Source of the DNA: a bacterium
GTDB taxonomy: Bacteria; Desulfobacterota; Desulfocorpusculales; Desulfocorpusculum
Assembly (NCBI GenBank): GCA_037481695.1
Contig: JBBFLE010000002.1
Location: 317,637 to 381,636, forward strand
DNA: 64,000 nt
Reading direction: 5' to 3'
Below, piece after piece: positions 24,689 through 32,976 of the stretch. The notes below the pieces were generated by a model that saw nothing but the letters and a program-made list of their open reading frames with translations, was not told where the DNA came from and searched no databases. Every line of letters begins with the position of its first letter. The first letter of the stretch is position 1. The position numbers and the translations under genes were made by a program.

Positions 24689-25442
24689 CCACAAACTCCC
24701 CGTAAACCACTTTATCCCTTAGTTCTTCCTGACTCATCTTGGAAACATGCTTTCTGGAAACAAGAGAGGCTTGAAGCCCTTTGAGCACCTCTGCCGCATC
24801 CCCCATCTTGTTGCGTCTTCCGAACTGGGTGGGACAGGGAGAAAGGGCCTCAATGAATGAGAACCCTCTTTTTTTCAAACCCTTTTGAATTGCTCTTTGA
24901 AGCAGCAGAGGTTGCACCACTGCGTAGCGTGCCACGTACCTGGCTCCGGCCGAAGCCACCAACCTGCAAAGATCAAAAGGAGGCTCCTCGTTTCCCCAAG
25001 GGGTGGTGGAACTCTGAGCTCCAAGAGGAGTTGTGGAGGCCACCTGCCCCCCGGTCATGCCGTAGATCATGTTGTTGGCACAGATCACTGTCATGTCCAG
25101 GTTTCTTCTGGCTGCATGGATAAGATGATTCCCGCCTATGGAGGATAGATCTCCATCTCCGCTTACCACCAAGGTTATCAGCTCAGGGTTGTAGAGCTTG
25201 GCTCCCGTAGCAAAGGCTATGGCCCTTCCATGTAGGGTGTGCAAGGTGTCGGCCTTGAAATGGGGAGACGGGATCCAGGCCGCACAACCTATTCCTGAGA
25301 CAAAGAGCATTTTTTCCATGGGAAGTCCGAGTCCGTCTATGGCCCTCAAAATGGCGCCCATCAGAATTCCATGGCCGCATCCTGGGCAAAAAGGGGTGGA
25401 CTGAATCTCCTGCCTTAGGTAAGCATCCATGTCCCTGGCCAT
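24681..25442 (-). CDS. korB: 2-oxoacid:ferredoxin oxidoreductase, thiamine-binding beta subunit
   Basis: Start set at the ATG ending at 25442, which overlaps the alpha subunit stop as TGATG and has GGAGG upstream; the longer open frame lacks these signals. The 253-residue protein shows the beta-subunit entry motif PFCPGCGHG, then the thiamine pyrophosphate motif GDGDLSSIGGNHLIHAARRN, and NNMIYGMTGGQVASTTP. It binds TPP-Mg and decarboxylates the 2-oxoacid. Together with the alpha, gamma and delta genes it forms a four-subunit enzyme with reducing or oxidising use in anaerobic central metabolism. Confidence 0.92.
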   Translation of the reverse strand: MARDMDAYLRQEIQSTPFCPGCGHGILMGAILRAIDGLGLPMEKMLFVSGIGCAAWIPSPHFKADTLHTLHGRAIAFATGAKLYNPELITLVVSGDGDLSSIGGNHLIHAARRNLDMTVICANNMIYGMTGGQVASTTPLGAQSSTTPWGNEEPPFDLCRLVASAGARYVARYAVVQPLLLQRAIQKGLKKRGFSFIEALSPCPTQFGRRNKMGDAAEVLKGLQASLVSRKHVSKMSQEELRDKVVYGEFVDG

Positions 25443-26578
25443 CAGCCCCTCCTTTCCACAGCATCCACAATGGCCTGGGGGTGGATGATCTCTCCGTTTA
25501 CCTGATGATATCCCTCCACAGTGCACTGCACCACCTTACGAACCTCCCCCATCACCTGGCCCAGATTCATCTCCGGCACCAGTATCCTTTCCACCCGCTG
25601 GCCCAGAGGGCGAACCACATGCTCGGGAAAGGGCCAAAGGGTCTGGAGCCTCAAGAGTCCCACTTTCCTGCCCTTCTGCCTCAATCTCTTCACTGCATAA
25701 AGAGCACTTCGGGCCGTAAAGCCGTAAGCAATCAGAATCTCCTGTGCGTCCTCTGTAAGGTACTGCTCTGTTTTGCATATCTCTTCACGGTGGTCCAGGA
25801 TCTTTCGGTTGATTCGCTCCACAAGCCTCCTGTGGACCTCAGGATCCTCTGTTCGGCGGATACCCCATGGATCGTGTGTGGAGCCAGTTACCAGCAGGCA
25901 AGCCCCATCCCCGAATGCCGGCATGGGAGGAATTCCTGCAGGGTCCTGGGTGCCAAAGGGAGGGGAATTCTTGGAGCGGTCCCTTCTCACCACTGGAATC
26001 TCCTCAGGGATCCGAATGCGTTCCCTGAGATGGCCCACCGCCTCCTCCCCCAGCAACACCACCGGCACCCTGTACCTCTCAGCCAGGTTAAAGGACTCTA
26101 TTGCAAACTGGTACATCTCCTGGACCGACCAAGGACTCAGGGCTATTATCTGGACGTCTCCGTGCATGCCCCATTTGGCCTGCATTATGTCCCCTGCACC
26201 CACCCTGGTGGCCTGTCCGGTACAGGGTCCTGCTCTTTGAATATCCATGACCACAAGGGGGGTCTCAGTGAACACAGCATAACCAAGCCCTTCCATCATC
26301 AGGCTGAACCCAGGACCCGAAGTAGCAGTCATGGCCCTGGCCCCGGCCCAGGAGGCTCCTATCAAGGCGCAGATGGAACCTATCTCATCCTCCATCTGCA
26401 CAAAACGTCTGCCCAACTCAGGAAGCCTCTGGGCCATCCTCTCCATGATCTCTGAGGAAGGTGTGATGGGATACCCTGCGTAAAAGTCACACCCGCAGGC
26501 AATGGCTCCCTCGGCTGCTGCCTCGTTTCCGGAAAGATAGTAGTCTCCCGGAGCTAAAATGCTTTTAACCTGCTCCAC
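25442..26578 (-). CDS. korA: 2-oxoacid:ferredoxin oxidoreductase, alpha subunit
   Basis: The protein contains the alpha-subunit landmarks LSGNEAAAEGAIACGCDFYAG and YPITPSSEIMERM, the MEDEIGSI contact and the ATSGPGFSLMMEGLG segment. A GTG at 26578 preceded by AGGAG was chosen because it gives the usual family N-terminus (a short lead-in to GNEAxAEGA). The frame stays open upstream, and ATG 26740 or a TTG are alternatives. First gene of the operon. The KorA-type GYPITPS motif points to 2-oxoglutarate or a branched-chain 2-oxoacid, with 2-oxoglutarate slightly more likely. Confidence 0.85.
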   Translation of the reverse strand: MEQVKSILAPGDYYLSGNEAAAEGAIACGCDFYAGYPITPSSEIMERMAQRLPELGRRFVQMEDEIGSICALIGASWAGARAMTATSGPGFSLMMEGLGYAVFTETPLVVMDIQRAGPCTGQATRVGAGDIMQAKWGMHGDVQIIALSPWSVQEMYQFAIESFNLAERYRVPVVLLGEEAVGHLRERIRIPEEIPVVRRDRSKNSPPFGTQDPAGIPPMPAFGDGACLLVTGSTHDPWGIRRTEDPEVHRRLVERINRKILDHREEICKTEQYLTEDAQEILIAYGFTARSALYAVKRLRQKGRKVGLLRLQTLWPFPEHVVRPLGQRVERILVPEMNLGQVMGEVRKVVQCTVEGYHQVNGEIIHPQAIVDAVERRG

Positions 26579-26932
26579 TCTCTCCTGTTCCAAGGCCTTG
26601 TTTTCTCCCTCCAAAGCTCCAAAATCTCTGGTTCCTTCCAAAACAGGCCTCAAGCTGTTGCCTGAAATGGCACAAAAAAACAACCCCTTTATCCGGGGCC
26701 CTTCCCAGAGGCGACTTGACCTAGTCGTCAAGTATCGCATACTTTCTAACACATCTTGGGCCTGAATAGAAGAGCAGCTTTGGTTCAATAATGATGCTGG
26801 GGGCCTTCTCAATGCCGGGGGGAAGCAACTTTGGCGGTCTGGAAGCACTGGGGCTCAGAGGCACTGCTCAAGGGGGTCAGAAGCCTCTCAGCTTTGCCAG
26901 AGGCCCTGGAAACCTGATGAGAGGTACCGCAA
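26579..26932. other. divergent intergenic region korA / PilZ gene
   Basis: No separate gene is supported. Part of it could be the coding 5' end of a longer korA (to 26740). Between 26800 and 26932 lie promoter candidates for the PilZ-Lon pair, but only a weak GG-N10-GC (TGGCGG...AAGCA near 26833) was seen. Confidence 0.4.
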
Positions 26933-27274
26933 ATGAATGACCCATCTTCGGGCTCCCAAAGAAGAGAACTTTACAGAATCGTCTATCCCCTTAAGGCCAG
27001 ACCTCGTCTGATTTTAGCCGGAGAGTCATGCCCTGTCATGGATCTGTGCGAGCGAGGGATAAGGTTCCAGTATTTGGGAGCCCGTGGCCTTGGGATGGGC
27101 GAGACCGTGCATGGAGTGGTGCTTTTCCCAGATGGCACCAGCTTGAGCATTGAAGGTACAGTCATGAGGGTGCAGGGCAAGCAAGCGGTGCTCCACCTGG
27201 GAACACCCATATCTCATGCCAAGGTGCTCCAGCAACAGCGTTACCTCTTGATGCATTTCCCAGGTTATGAGTAA
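26933..27274 (+). CDS. PilZ domain protein (probable c-di-GMP receptor)
   Basis: The 113-residue protein is a stand-alone PilZ domain. It has the RxxxR motif in RRELYR at the start and a DLCERG segment in place of the usual (D/N)xSxxG, with Cys for Ser, followed by a beta-barrel (VVLFPDGTSLSIEGTVMRV). It probably binds cyclic di-GMP, with somewhat altered contact at the second motif. It lies 68 bp upstream of the large Lon-like protease gene on the same strand and is likely co-transcribed, hinting that the protease or its targets respond to c-di-GMP. Confidence 0.75.
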   Translation: MNDPSSGSQRRELYRIVYPLKARPRLILAGESCPVMDLCERGIRFQYLGARGLGMGETVHGVVLFPDGTSLSIEGTVMRVQGKQAVLHLGTPISHAKVLQQQRYLLMHFPGYE

Positions 27275-27342
27275 GAAAGAACCAGCCAAAGCTTCACAGG
27301 GGAAAGCCCCACAGATTGATTAGCCCCCAAGGAGGCAGCAGC

Positions 27343-30300
27343 ATGTTTCCCATGGAGTTGGACCCAAGGCTGCTAAGCTCCCTTCCCTATCCCGGGGAGG
27401 AGGGAATCCGCAGGGTTATCCGCGTGCTTTTGGCCATAGTAAGCCGAAGGATAATCCCCTATTTCAGGAAAAACCGGGGAACCGATCCCATAGACTTGGC
27501 CAAGGCCAGGGAACAACTTTTCATACAGAGACTCGAGGACGATACAGGAGCCATCAAGATCTTGAGCTTTGTGGAACCCATGGAAAAAGGTTGGGGCCTG
27601 CTCGTCCAGGAAAGAATCTTTGATTACCTGGCCTTTGTTATCCCCAGCGATCCTGACTCCAGGCTGGGTGACGGGACGAGGGAAGAAAAGAAGATGCTGG
27701 CATTGGCAGAGTTTCTTCTGCGCCACGAGCTGGAGCACGTCCTCTATAAGGAAAATTCCGAGCAGGAAGTGATATTGAACGATGTTCGTTTCGCCATGGA
27801 AATGAGAAAGGAGGATCCCACGTACTATAGGGCCCTTGCCGAATCCCTCGGGGACGAAATGAACGGAATCATGGGGCGTCGTTACCTGAACATACTGGAG
27901 CATGCTCAGCAGGGAAAGCCTCTGGAAGGCCTGGTTGGAAGGCTCCTGGACGAGTACACGGTGGTATTGGCCCAGAGTCCCACTTCTTTTCTGGAAAGGA
28001 TACTGCCCAATCTGGATGCCAAAATCCAGGCCGGAGTGCTGGGATACTGTTTTCGTCAAAGCCGCAATACAGCCCTTTCTTTGACTCGAAGGGCAGGATG
28101 GATGGAAAAGCTTTTGGGACTCTTGAGGGTGATTTTGGCCAGGGCCAGGAAGGCCCAGGATGTATTGGAGGCCTTCAAAGAGCGCTGGGGCATGGCCAGC
28201 TTGCTACACGAGCTGGATGTTCCGGAGACGCTCTGGGAGGGAAAAGGCTCAAAGGAATTGCTGGAACTCCTCAACAAGACACTGGATTCACGCCAAGAGG
28301 TCAAGCCTCCTTCAGCTGGGCCGCCCCCTGTGTCAGAGCCTCCCCAGCAAGCTCCTGCTGAAAAAAGCCTGAAGGACCGCATTGGAGAGGCAGCCATGGA
28401 TCCACTTTTCCCCAGAGAGGTCCTGGAGGTAATCGAGAAGAACAAACTCAATGCAGTGGGGCACAGCGGCTCCAAGTACAGCGAACTGATAGAGACCCTC
28501 TTGGCCATACCCTGGGGAAAGCTGCAACCCATAGAGGTTTCTCCAGAGCAGTTCCAGGAGGGTCTTAACAGAAGCCACTACGGCCTGGAGAAGCCCAAGG
28601 AAATCCTTTGCGACTTCTTCAGCAACCTGATCTGGCGATACCGCAAACTGGGGCCCCGTTCAGAGAAGTGGGCGCAGTGGAAAAAAACGGGAAGCTCTTT
28701 CCTCCTGGTGGGCCCTCCCGGCGTGGGCAAGACCTCATTGGCCATTTCCGTGGCCCAAAATCTATCCATCCCCTACCACAAGATCTCCCTGGGCGGCATG
28801 AAAGACGAAGCGGATCTCAGGGGACACGGTTTCACATATGAAGGCTCCAAACCAGGAGCCATAGTGCAGGGCTTGATCCGGATGGGGGTGATGAATGGGA
28901 TGTTCATCATGGACGAGGCGGACAAGACCGAGAAGTTCGCCATAGCCACCCTCCTGGAGATCCTGGATCCGGAACAGAACCACCTCTTCCACGACAAGTT
29001 CACACAGACCACGGTGGATATAGACCTTTCCAACTCACACTTCATACTGACCGCCAACACTCTTGAAACAGTGCCACCGCCTGTGGCCAACCGATGTGAA
29101 ATCATCTTTTTGGACCGATACAGCGTGGAGGAGAAAATAGCCATAGCAAAGCAATACCTGATCCGCAGAGTCAGGGAGAAACACCAGATCTCAGAAAAAG
29201 AAATATTCTTCGACCCTGATCAGGAAAAGGAGCTTCTTCGCCTGCTGGTGAGGAATTACACCCATGAAGCAGGTGTGAGGGAGTTGGAAAGGGCCATACG
29301 AACTCTCTTTCTGCGCATCCAGAGGAAAGAGATCTTGGGAAAGGGGGTTTCTTGCTTCTGCATAACTAGGGAAAGCATTAAGGAGTTCCTGGATGAACCC
29401 CAGCCTCCCCGCAAAATAAATCCCGAAGATCGCATAGGCGAGATGTTGGCCCTGGGGGTTAACCCAGAGATGGGAATTGGAAGCGTCATTCCCATCCAGG
29501 CCACATCCTTGCCAGGGGTTTCTCGGCAAGCGGCTGGACGGACACTGAGCGTTATCCACGCCACAGGAAACATAGAGCGGGTAATGGACGAGAGCCGCAA
29601 GGTGGCCACAACCGCCTTGTTCCAGTGCGCCTCTGAACTGGGCCTGGACATGAAGGACTTGGATGAGCCTGTGCACCTCCATTTCATGGGGGCCTCTAGC
29701 AGAAAGGACGGGCCCTCTGCAGGGGGGGCCATTGCTTTGGCCTTGGCATCCCTCCTGTCCGGAAAACCTCTGCGCCGGGATGTGGCCATGACAGGAGAAA
29801 TTGATACCCGCGGACGCATAACGGCTGTGGGCGGTATAGATCTCAAGCTGGAGACAGCTTTCGAGGCCGGCTGTAAGACCATGATAATACCATCTGAGAA
29901 CCTCAGGGGAGAGGAAGGATTGGAGAGACTCCCTCGTTCCCTGAGAGAGGAACTCCAGATACTCTCTTTTCAGCAATGGCAAGAGCCTCATGAGCCTTTT
30001 GATTACAATCATCACCTCCTCCAAGTAGTGGCAGTGGAGGATTTGGTGCAGGCGGCCAGAGTGGCTTTTGTGGAGCAGGAGGAACTCTGCTGTCTGGAAA
30101 ATCTGTTCCAAGAACACGCCCAGAAAGTTGCTCCCCTGGTTCGAGCCAGTGCCGAGGGTGGACTCTTCCTGGTGCTAATCAAAGACGTGGAGGAGATGGA
30201 CCCTTGCTTGCTTGAACCATCTTACTGGGAAAAGTGTGGGGGCTGTGTGCTTCTGGTCACTCCTGCCAAGGATCCCAAGGCCCTGGATAGGCTAGATCCC

Positions 30301-30750
30301 CTCAGGGGCTGGCTTGAGGTAAGGGAGTTTGATCCTAGATCCAGCAGTCTCAAAGACTCCCTGAGGCAAATCCTTTCACAGACCCCAAGATGGGGCCAAC
30401 CTAATAGAATCTCCATCTCCGCCCCTTTCTTTTTTCTCCAAAGAGACGGCATAAGCCCTTCGGCGCTCAAGGCAGACCAAGCACTTGGAAGCCTTAGGCT
30501 TTTCTCCAACAACTACACAATCCAGAGGGTAAAGATAAAGGCCTGCAAGGCAATCTTGAACCAGGTGTACTTCCAGATGAATTCCCTGGAGGATAGTGAG
30601 CTGGAGCATTGTCCTTTTCTGACCAGATTGAATGAGACATGGGTGGTTGACCTTTCCTTCATTCCGGAGAAGTACAGGCTAGACGTGCAAAGGGCCGAGA
30701 AAATCCTCACCAGATGCTTGAACTCATGGCTTAAGGTGATTGAAGGCTAA
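27343..30750 (+). CDS. Lon-like ATP-dependent protease with atypical N- and C-terminal regions
   Basis: The ATG at 27343 follows GGAGG. The 1135-residue protein has an AAA+ module with Walker A GPPGVGKTS (about 456) and Walker B FIMDEADK, then a Lon S16 domain with the catalytic Ser in GPSAGGA (about 789) and the Lys in the DLKLETAFEAG region (about 836). Thus both halves of a Lon protease look active. The N-terminal 330 residues do not look like the usual Lon substrate domain; instead they hold an HELEH motif (128-132) followed by acidic residues, the pattern of a zinc metallopeptidase. A C-terminal extension of about 220 residues follows the Lon domain. It shares an operon with a PilZ protein. 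Confidence 0.85.
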   Translation: MFPMELDPRLLSSLPYPGEEGIRRVIRVLLAIVSRRIIPYFRKNRGTDPIDLAKAREQLFIQRLEDDTGAIKILSFVEPMEKGWGLLVQERIFDYLAFVIPSDPDSRLGDGTREEKKMLALAEFLLRHELEHVLYKENSEQEVILNDVRFAMEMRKEDPTYYRALAESLGDEMNGIMGRRYLNILEHAQQGKPLEGLVGRLLDEYTVVLAQSPTSFLERILPNLDAKIQAGVLGYCFRQSRNTALSLTRRAGWMEKLLGLLRVILARARKAQDVLEAFKERWGMASLLHELDVPETLWEGKGSKELLELLNKTLDSRQEVKPPSAGPPPVSEPPQQAPAEKSLKDRIGEAAMDPLFPREVLEVIEKNKLNAVGHSGSKYSELIETLLAIPWGKLQPIEVSPEQFQEGLNRSHYGLEKPKEILCDFFSNLIWRYRKLGPRSEKWAQWKKTGSSFLLVGPPGVGKTSLAISVAQNLSIPYHKISLGGMKDEADLRGHGFTYEGSKPGAIVQGLIRMGVMNGMFIMDEADKTEKFAIATLLEILDPEQNHLFHDKFTQTTVDIDLSNSHFILTANTLETVPPPVANRCEIIFLDRYSVEEKIAIAKQYLIRRVREKHQISEKEIFFDPDQEKELLRLLVRNYTHEAGVRELERAIRTLFLRIQRKEILGKGVSCFCITRESIKEFLDEPQPPRKINPEDRIGEMLALGVNPEMGIGSVIPIQATSLPGVSRQAAGRTLSVIHATGNIERVMDESRKVATTALFQCASELGLDMKDLDEPVHLHFMGASSRKDGPSAGGAIALALASLLSGKPLRRDVAMTGEIDTRGRITAVGGIDLKLETAFEAGCKTMIIPSENLRGEEGLERLPRSLREELQILSFQQWQEPHEPFDYNHHLLQVVAVEDLVQAARVAFVEQEELCCLENLFQEHAQKVAPLVRASAEGGLFLVLIKDVEEMDPCLLEPSYWEKCGGCVLLVTPAKDPKALDRLDPLRGWLEVREFDPRSSSLKDSLRQILSQTPRWGQPNRISISAPFFFLQRDGISPSALKADQALGSLRLFSNNYTIQRVKIKACKAILNQVYFQMNSLEDSELEHCPFLTRLNETWVVDLSFIPEKYRLDVQRAEKILTRCLNSWLKVIEG

Positions 30751-31059
30751 GCGGAATTATTCACCATAGCTGGACAATGCAGGGCAACTTCACCATATCT
30801 TGAGATGGACTTATTTATCTTAAAACGCACTCTTGTCTTCACTCCTTGGATCCTGAAGTGATTTACATCCGAGACCAGCTAAATGTAACCTTATGTTTGG
30901 GGCATAGCCTCCCAATTCACGGGCCTCGGCAAACAATCCCGGCTTGGGTCCATTTGGGAGCTTTGGCCTCAACCTTTCCCCAAATTCCAAGCGAAGGACC
31001 CACCCGTGCCTTATGGTCAACAGATTTGCCCTGGTGCACCTCTAACCCAACCACCGGGG
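30751..31059. other. convergent intergenic region
   Basis: The 3' ends of the Lon-like gene and the GT4 gene meet here. No gene and no clear terminator hairpin was seen. Confidence 0.4.
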
Positions 31060-32112
31060 TCATATGCTCAAGCATTCCTGGTAAATGCTGGCCAGTTGTT
31101 TGGCTTCCTCCAAAGGGCTGGGCCACTGTCTTGCCTTAGCCATACAGGCTGCTGAGAGCCTCTGGCGCAGGTCTTTGTCGTCCATAAGCACAAGGGCCTT
31201 TTTCACCATGTCCCATGGATCATTTGGATCATAGAGGATTGCGCAGGGTTCCATGTCCCCTGATCCCATCAGAGGCCAGCGGTTGCCAGGTACGTCGCTG
31301 GCAAGGATGGGCCTGCCCTGGCTGACGGCTTCCATGATGGCATTGGAAAGCCCTTCGGAAAAGGAGGAGTTTACAACCACGTCCGCGCCCCTGTATGCAT
31401 CTTTCATGGCTTCCGGGGGTATGCTGCCTATCCAACAGGCGAAGGTGTGCAACCTTTCAACCTCCTTCAAGACCTTTTTCCCATAGGAAGGAACCAGGAT
31501 GGGCCCGGCCAGTACCGCCTTCAGGTTGGGTCTCAGAGCTTGAAGTTTTTCCATTTTTTTCAGAAACTCCAGATTCCCCTTCACAGGCCTTATCCCAGCA
31601 GGCAGGAAAAAGAGCACGTCCCTAGGGCCTGCTTTGACCTTTGCCCTGAGATCATAAGGCTCATCGCCAAACCAGGCGCAAGCTTTGGGCACCATGACAA
31701 CCTTGGAACTTACCTGTCCTAATCGCTCAGTAAGCCTGGCTCCCATCTCCTGGCTTTGAACTATGAGGAACTTGGCTCTGTCAACAATGTGCCTTATGAC
31801 CCGAGTGCGTTGCCTGGAACGAACGTCCAGATCCAGGTCCGTTCCTGCCGGGGATACCACAAAAGGGACAGCCTCCTTCAACCCATTGTTTTCCCACAAG
31901 AGTCTACCAGCTTTGTAAGCATGATGAACGTGAAGCACATCAGGCTTGAAGGACCTCAAAGCAGCCTCCAGATCTTGGGGGGTCAAGGTTTCAGCAGCCA
32001 GGATGCGGACCGCCACACCCAGCTCCATGAGATGACGCCTCCATCTTTCGGCAGTGACCCCATTTCCACTTACTGTGGGTAAGGCCGTGGGAGAAAGGAT
32101 TAAAACCCGCAT
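31060..32112 (-). CDS. family 4 glycosyltransferase
   Basis: A 350-residue GT-B enzyme. The N-terminal half starts MRVLILSPTALP and includes DVLHVHHAYKAG and FVVSPAGTDLDLD. The C-terminal donor domain contains FLPAGIRPVKGNLEFL, GADVVVNSSFSEGLSNAIMEA (the Glu-x7-Glu pair) and GRPILASDVPGN. It transfers a sugar from a nucleotide donor, with retention. It is the last gene of an operon with a ChbG/HpnK-type deacetylase 12 bp upstream and an ATP-grasp/methyltransferase fusion before that. The acceptor is unknown. Confidence 0.87.
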   Translation of the reverse strand: MRVLILSPTALPTVSGNGVTAERWRRHLMELGVAVRILAAETLTPQDLEAALRSFKPDVLHVHHAYKAGRLLWENNGLKEAVPFVVSPAGTDLDLDVRSRQRTRVIRHIVDRAKFLIVQSQEMGARLTERLGQVSSKVVMVPKACAWFGDEPYDLRAKVKAGPRDVLFFLPAGIRPVKGNLEFLKKMEKLQALRPNLKAVLAGPILVPSYGKKVLKEVERLHTFACWIGSIPPEAMKDAYRGADVVVNSSFSEGLSNAIMEAVSQGRPILASDVPGNRWPLMGSGDMEPCAILYDPNDPWDMVKKALVLMDDKDLRQRLSAACMAKARQWPSPLEEAKQLASIYQECLSI

Positions 32113-32124
32113 GGTAGGGCTAGA

Positions 32125-32976
32125 CTATCCCTCTTTAGGGAATCCGGTCAAAATGATCTCATACTTTTTTATCATGCCTCTAAATTCAGGATCCAACAAG
32201 GCCTCCAACTCCCTTTGCCTCTGGGGGCCTGAGAAAGATGAAAAAGGCCCCGTTTTTTTCTGTCCCCCTTCTTTTCCCGGGTGCACCATGAGCTCTGTGA
32301 TGCCATGGGGCAATCTTCTAACCATCTGCTTGAGAAGTCCAGCACAGATGAGTCCTTTCCAATGAAGGCCGCAGAAAAAGTCGGGGGTTCGCAATCCCGA
32401 GGACCTGATCTTTTCCCTCACAGCTCTGGCCAAACTGCTGAATGCCACTGCTTCTGCATCTTCATGTTTCTTTACTCTCACAAGGGGTCTCTCTTCCAGA
32501 GGAAAACGGATCCACGCAATACCGGCTGCCTTGGCGTGTTCCAAAATTACATCCACAACCGCCGGAAAGATATGGACATGCTGATGGCCGTCAATGTGGG
32601 TAATGGGAATCCCCCAGGAAAGCACCCAGTCCAACTGTGCCTTCAGCTCCAGGGCCACCTCCTTTTTGAGAGCCTCATCAGCTTCATGCAAGAGCAGCTT
32701 CAAACAGGCCTTCTTTCCCAGGAAAAAGCCCTCATCACCTACCAGAAGGCTCAGCCTGCCACACAAGGGCCTGCCTTCGGAAACATTGAAATGCAGTCCC
32801 ACGGAAATCCGTTGGGTGCCTTGTTTTTGGAGTTTCTCCATGGCCTCATGACTTGCCGGGCCATTGGCAAGCACGCTGACGCTGGTTATGGCCCCAGCCT
32901 CTATCCCTTTCCATATGCCTTGGTTGCGGCTTTGATCCGCGCCCATGTCATCGGCGTTCACAATCAGCAGTTTCAT
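32125..32976 (-). CDS. ChbG/HpnK (YdjC) family carbohydrate deacetylase
   Basis: The 283-residue protein begins LLIVNADDMGADQSRNQGI, with the metal-binding Asp in ADDMG, and has ITHIDGHQHVHIFP carrying the conserved metal-binding histidines, both typical of the YdjC family. Members remove N-acetyl groups from sugars (chitooligosaccharides, hopanoid glycosides). The ATG at 32976 overlaps the preceding stop as ATGA. The partnership with a GT4 suggests deacetylation of an N-acetylhexosamine just before or after transfer, as in hopanoid or glycolipid sugar maturation. Confidence 0.85.
   Translation of the reverse strand: MKLLIVNADDMGADQSRNQGIWKGIEAGAITSVSVLANGPASHEAMEKLQKQGTQRISVGLHFNVSEGRPLCGRLSLLVGDEGFFLGKKACLKLLLHEADEALKKEVALELKAQLDWVLSWGIPITHIDGHQHVHIFPAVVDVILEHAKAAGIAWIRFPLEERPLVRVKKHEDAEAVAFSSLARAVREKIRSSGLRTPDFFCGLHWKGLICAGLLKQMVRRLPHGITELMVHPGKEGGQKKTGPFSSFSGPQRQRELEALLDPEFRGMIKKYEIILTGFPKEG

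Noticed and set aside
29191..30117. 308-codon open frame antisense to the Lon-like gene
   Set aside because: The plus-strand frame encodes clear Lon motifs; the antisense frame is a by-product of codon bias.
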